From positions 18,806 to 82,805 of the IMG/VR virus record IMGVR_UViG_3300020370_000002: 64,000 nt of DNA. One strand, 5' to 3'. The DNA is from a virus. Position 1 is the first letter of the stretch; the number at the start of each line of letters is the position of its first letter. Under the pieces are notes generated by a model. The model saw only the letters and a program-made list of their open reading frames with translations, was not told the origin of the DNA and made no database searches. The translations under genes were made by a program, and so were the position numbers. This document shows, piece by piece, positions 63,377 to 64,000 of the stretch.

Positions 63377-64000
63377 TCTCACCTCTACTTTTAAGTCTCA
63401 TACTGAAGAAGATGGTAGTGTTATGATTCGAGGTATGGCTAGTACCAATGACTTTGATCGCGCGGGCGATTCAATTTCAACTGATGCTTGGACTAAAGGT
63501 GGATTAAACAATTTTGAAAAGAACCCTATTATTCTTTTCAATCATGATTACAACAGACCTATTGGTAGAGCTACTGGTTTAAAAACTACTGCCAATGGAC
63601 TGGAGCTGACTGCTAAGATAAGCAAAGCAGCAAAAGATGTTGTAGATTTAGTTAAAGACGGTGTTCTTGGGGCCTTTTCTGTTGGTTTCCGAGTCAAGGA
63701 CGCTGATTATATCGAGGAAACCGACGGTTTAAAGATAAAGGACGCTGAGTTGTTTGAGGTATCGGTAGTATCTGTACCATGTAATCAATCAGCTACTTTT
63801 TCACTGGCGAAGTCTTTTGACTCCATGGCGGAGTACGAAGAGTTCAAAAAAACTTTCACTAATAGTGACGGGGCGCAAGTCCAAAAGGAGATAACAATGT
63901 CTGAAGAGACAACTCAACCCGTTGACTTGGAAGCTTTTGCTAAAAAAGTAGCTGAGGAAACTGCTGCTAAGATAGCCATGAAGCAAGCCGAGCAAAAAGC
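63360..64000 (+). CDS. Head maturation protease, HK97 S78-like, with extended C-terminus (partial)
   Basis: The frame is open to the window edge; 213 complete codons are visible. GGGGG before the ATG serves as ribosome binding site. FNHDYNRPIG (His), GAFSVGFRV (Ser) and ELFEVSVVSVPC give the S78 protease core at residues 60-150. After residue 180 the frame continues into a charged helical region (VDLEAFAKKVAEETAAKIAM) that looks like a scaffold or capsid delta domain. A protease-scaffold or protease-capsid fusion is therefore likely. Confidence 0.88.
   Translation, partial: MEKVFNLTSTFKSHTEEDGSVMIRGMASTNDFDRAGDSISTDAWTKGGLNNFEKNPIILFNHDYNRPIGRATGLKTTANGLELTAKISKAAKDVVDLVKDGVLGAFSVGFRVKDADYIEETDGLKIKDAELFEVSVVSVPCNQSATFSLAKSFDSMAEYEEFKKTFTNSDGAQVQKEITMSEETTQPVDLEAFAKKVAEETAAKIAMKQAEQK

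Noticed and set aside
1-64000. Prophage functions, CRISPR arrays or insertion sequences
   Set aside because: No integrase, CI-like repressor, transposase or regularly spaced repeat array was seen on either strand. The parS-like site alone does not prove a plasmid-like lifestyle.

Overview
The window is a stretch of a tailed double-stranded DNA phage genome, most likely a siphovirus of a marine gammaproteobacterium. The phage assignment rests on a lambda J-type tail tip protein, HK97-type terminase, portal and head protease genes, and a complete phage replication set. The host guess is an inference from the near-bacterial IscU protein, the parS-like and Fur-box-like sites, and small proteins of types known to me from marine phages. 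No integrase, repressor, CRISPR array or insertion sequence was seen.

Layout. (1) 1-18941, plus strand: the 3' part of the tail tip gene, then about 20 tightly packed tail-fibre and adhesin genes, closed by a lipoprotein. (2) 18950-44368, minus strand: nucleotide metabolism and replication. This block holds ribonucleotide reductase NrdA/NrdB, flap exonuclease, resolvase, gp46/gp47-like nuclease, SSB, UvsW-like helicase, PhoH, IscA/IscU, family A polymerase, primase, tRNA-Trp, DnaB-like helicase, split NAD ligase, ThyX, lysozyme and spanin-like genes. (3) 44473-45731, plus strand: a divergent short operon with an HTH protein, a ribosomal protein bS21 homologue, two membrane proteins and a MazG-like enzyme. 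(4) 45719-53222, minus strand: accessory genes (SleB hydrolase, PPK2-like kinase, MazG, several HTH paralogues, HExxH peptidase, DnaQ-like exonuclease, HAD phosphatase). Between them lie two structured non-coding regions, a repeat-rich gene desert and a parS-like site. (5) 53414-64000, plus strand: a second fibre locus, small terminase, holin-like and coiled-coil membrane genes, a string of overlapping Lys/Arg-rich proteins, large terminase, HNH, portal, and a head protease that runs off the window.

The main signal that gene calling does not explain is a set of 22 near-consensus sigma70-type promoters, all with exactly 17 bp between the hexamers. They sit at gene boundaries, often on the stop codon of the gene upstream. 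Most share an A-rich upstream element close to AAAATAATTCTTGACA. Ten place the -10 box 6-8 bp from an ATG that usually has no Shine-Dalgarno sequence, so the transcripts should be leaderless. The phage also encodes bS21, the ribosomal protein next to the anti-Shine-Dalgarno sequence. Together these suggest, as inference, a translation takeover strategy. The other strong candidates are a plus-strand RNA of about 410 nt (47838-48255) with its own promoter and several perfect helices, a minus-strand RNA of about 320 nt (49540-49858) ending in a terminator, and an iteron, tandem-promoter and parS region at 50800-51157.

RNR, ThyX, MazG-type pyrophosphohydrolases and the PPK2-like kinase would control nucleotide supply. 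PolA, primase, helicase, ligase, SSB and the nucleases would copy and recombine DNA. GcrA-like HTH paralogues and a PC4-like protein are candidate regulators. Lysozyme, SleB and spanin-like genes would lyse the cell.
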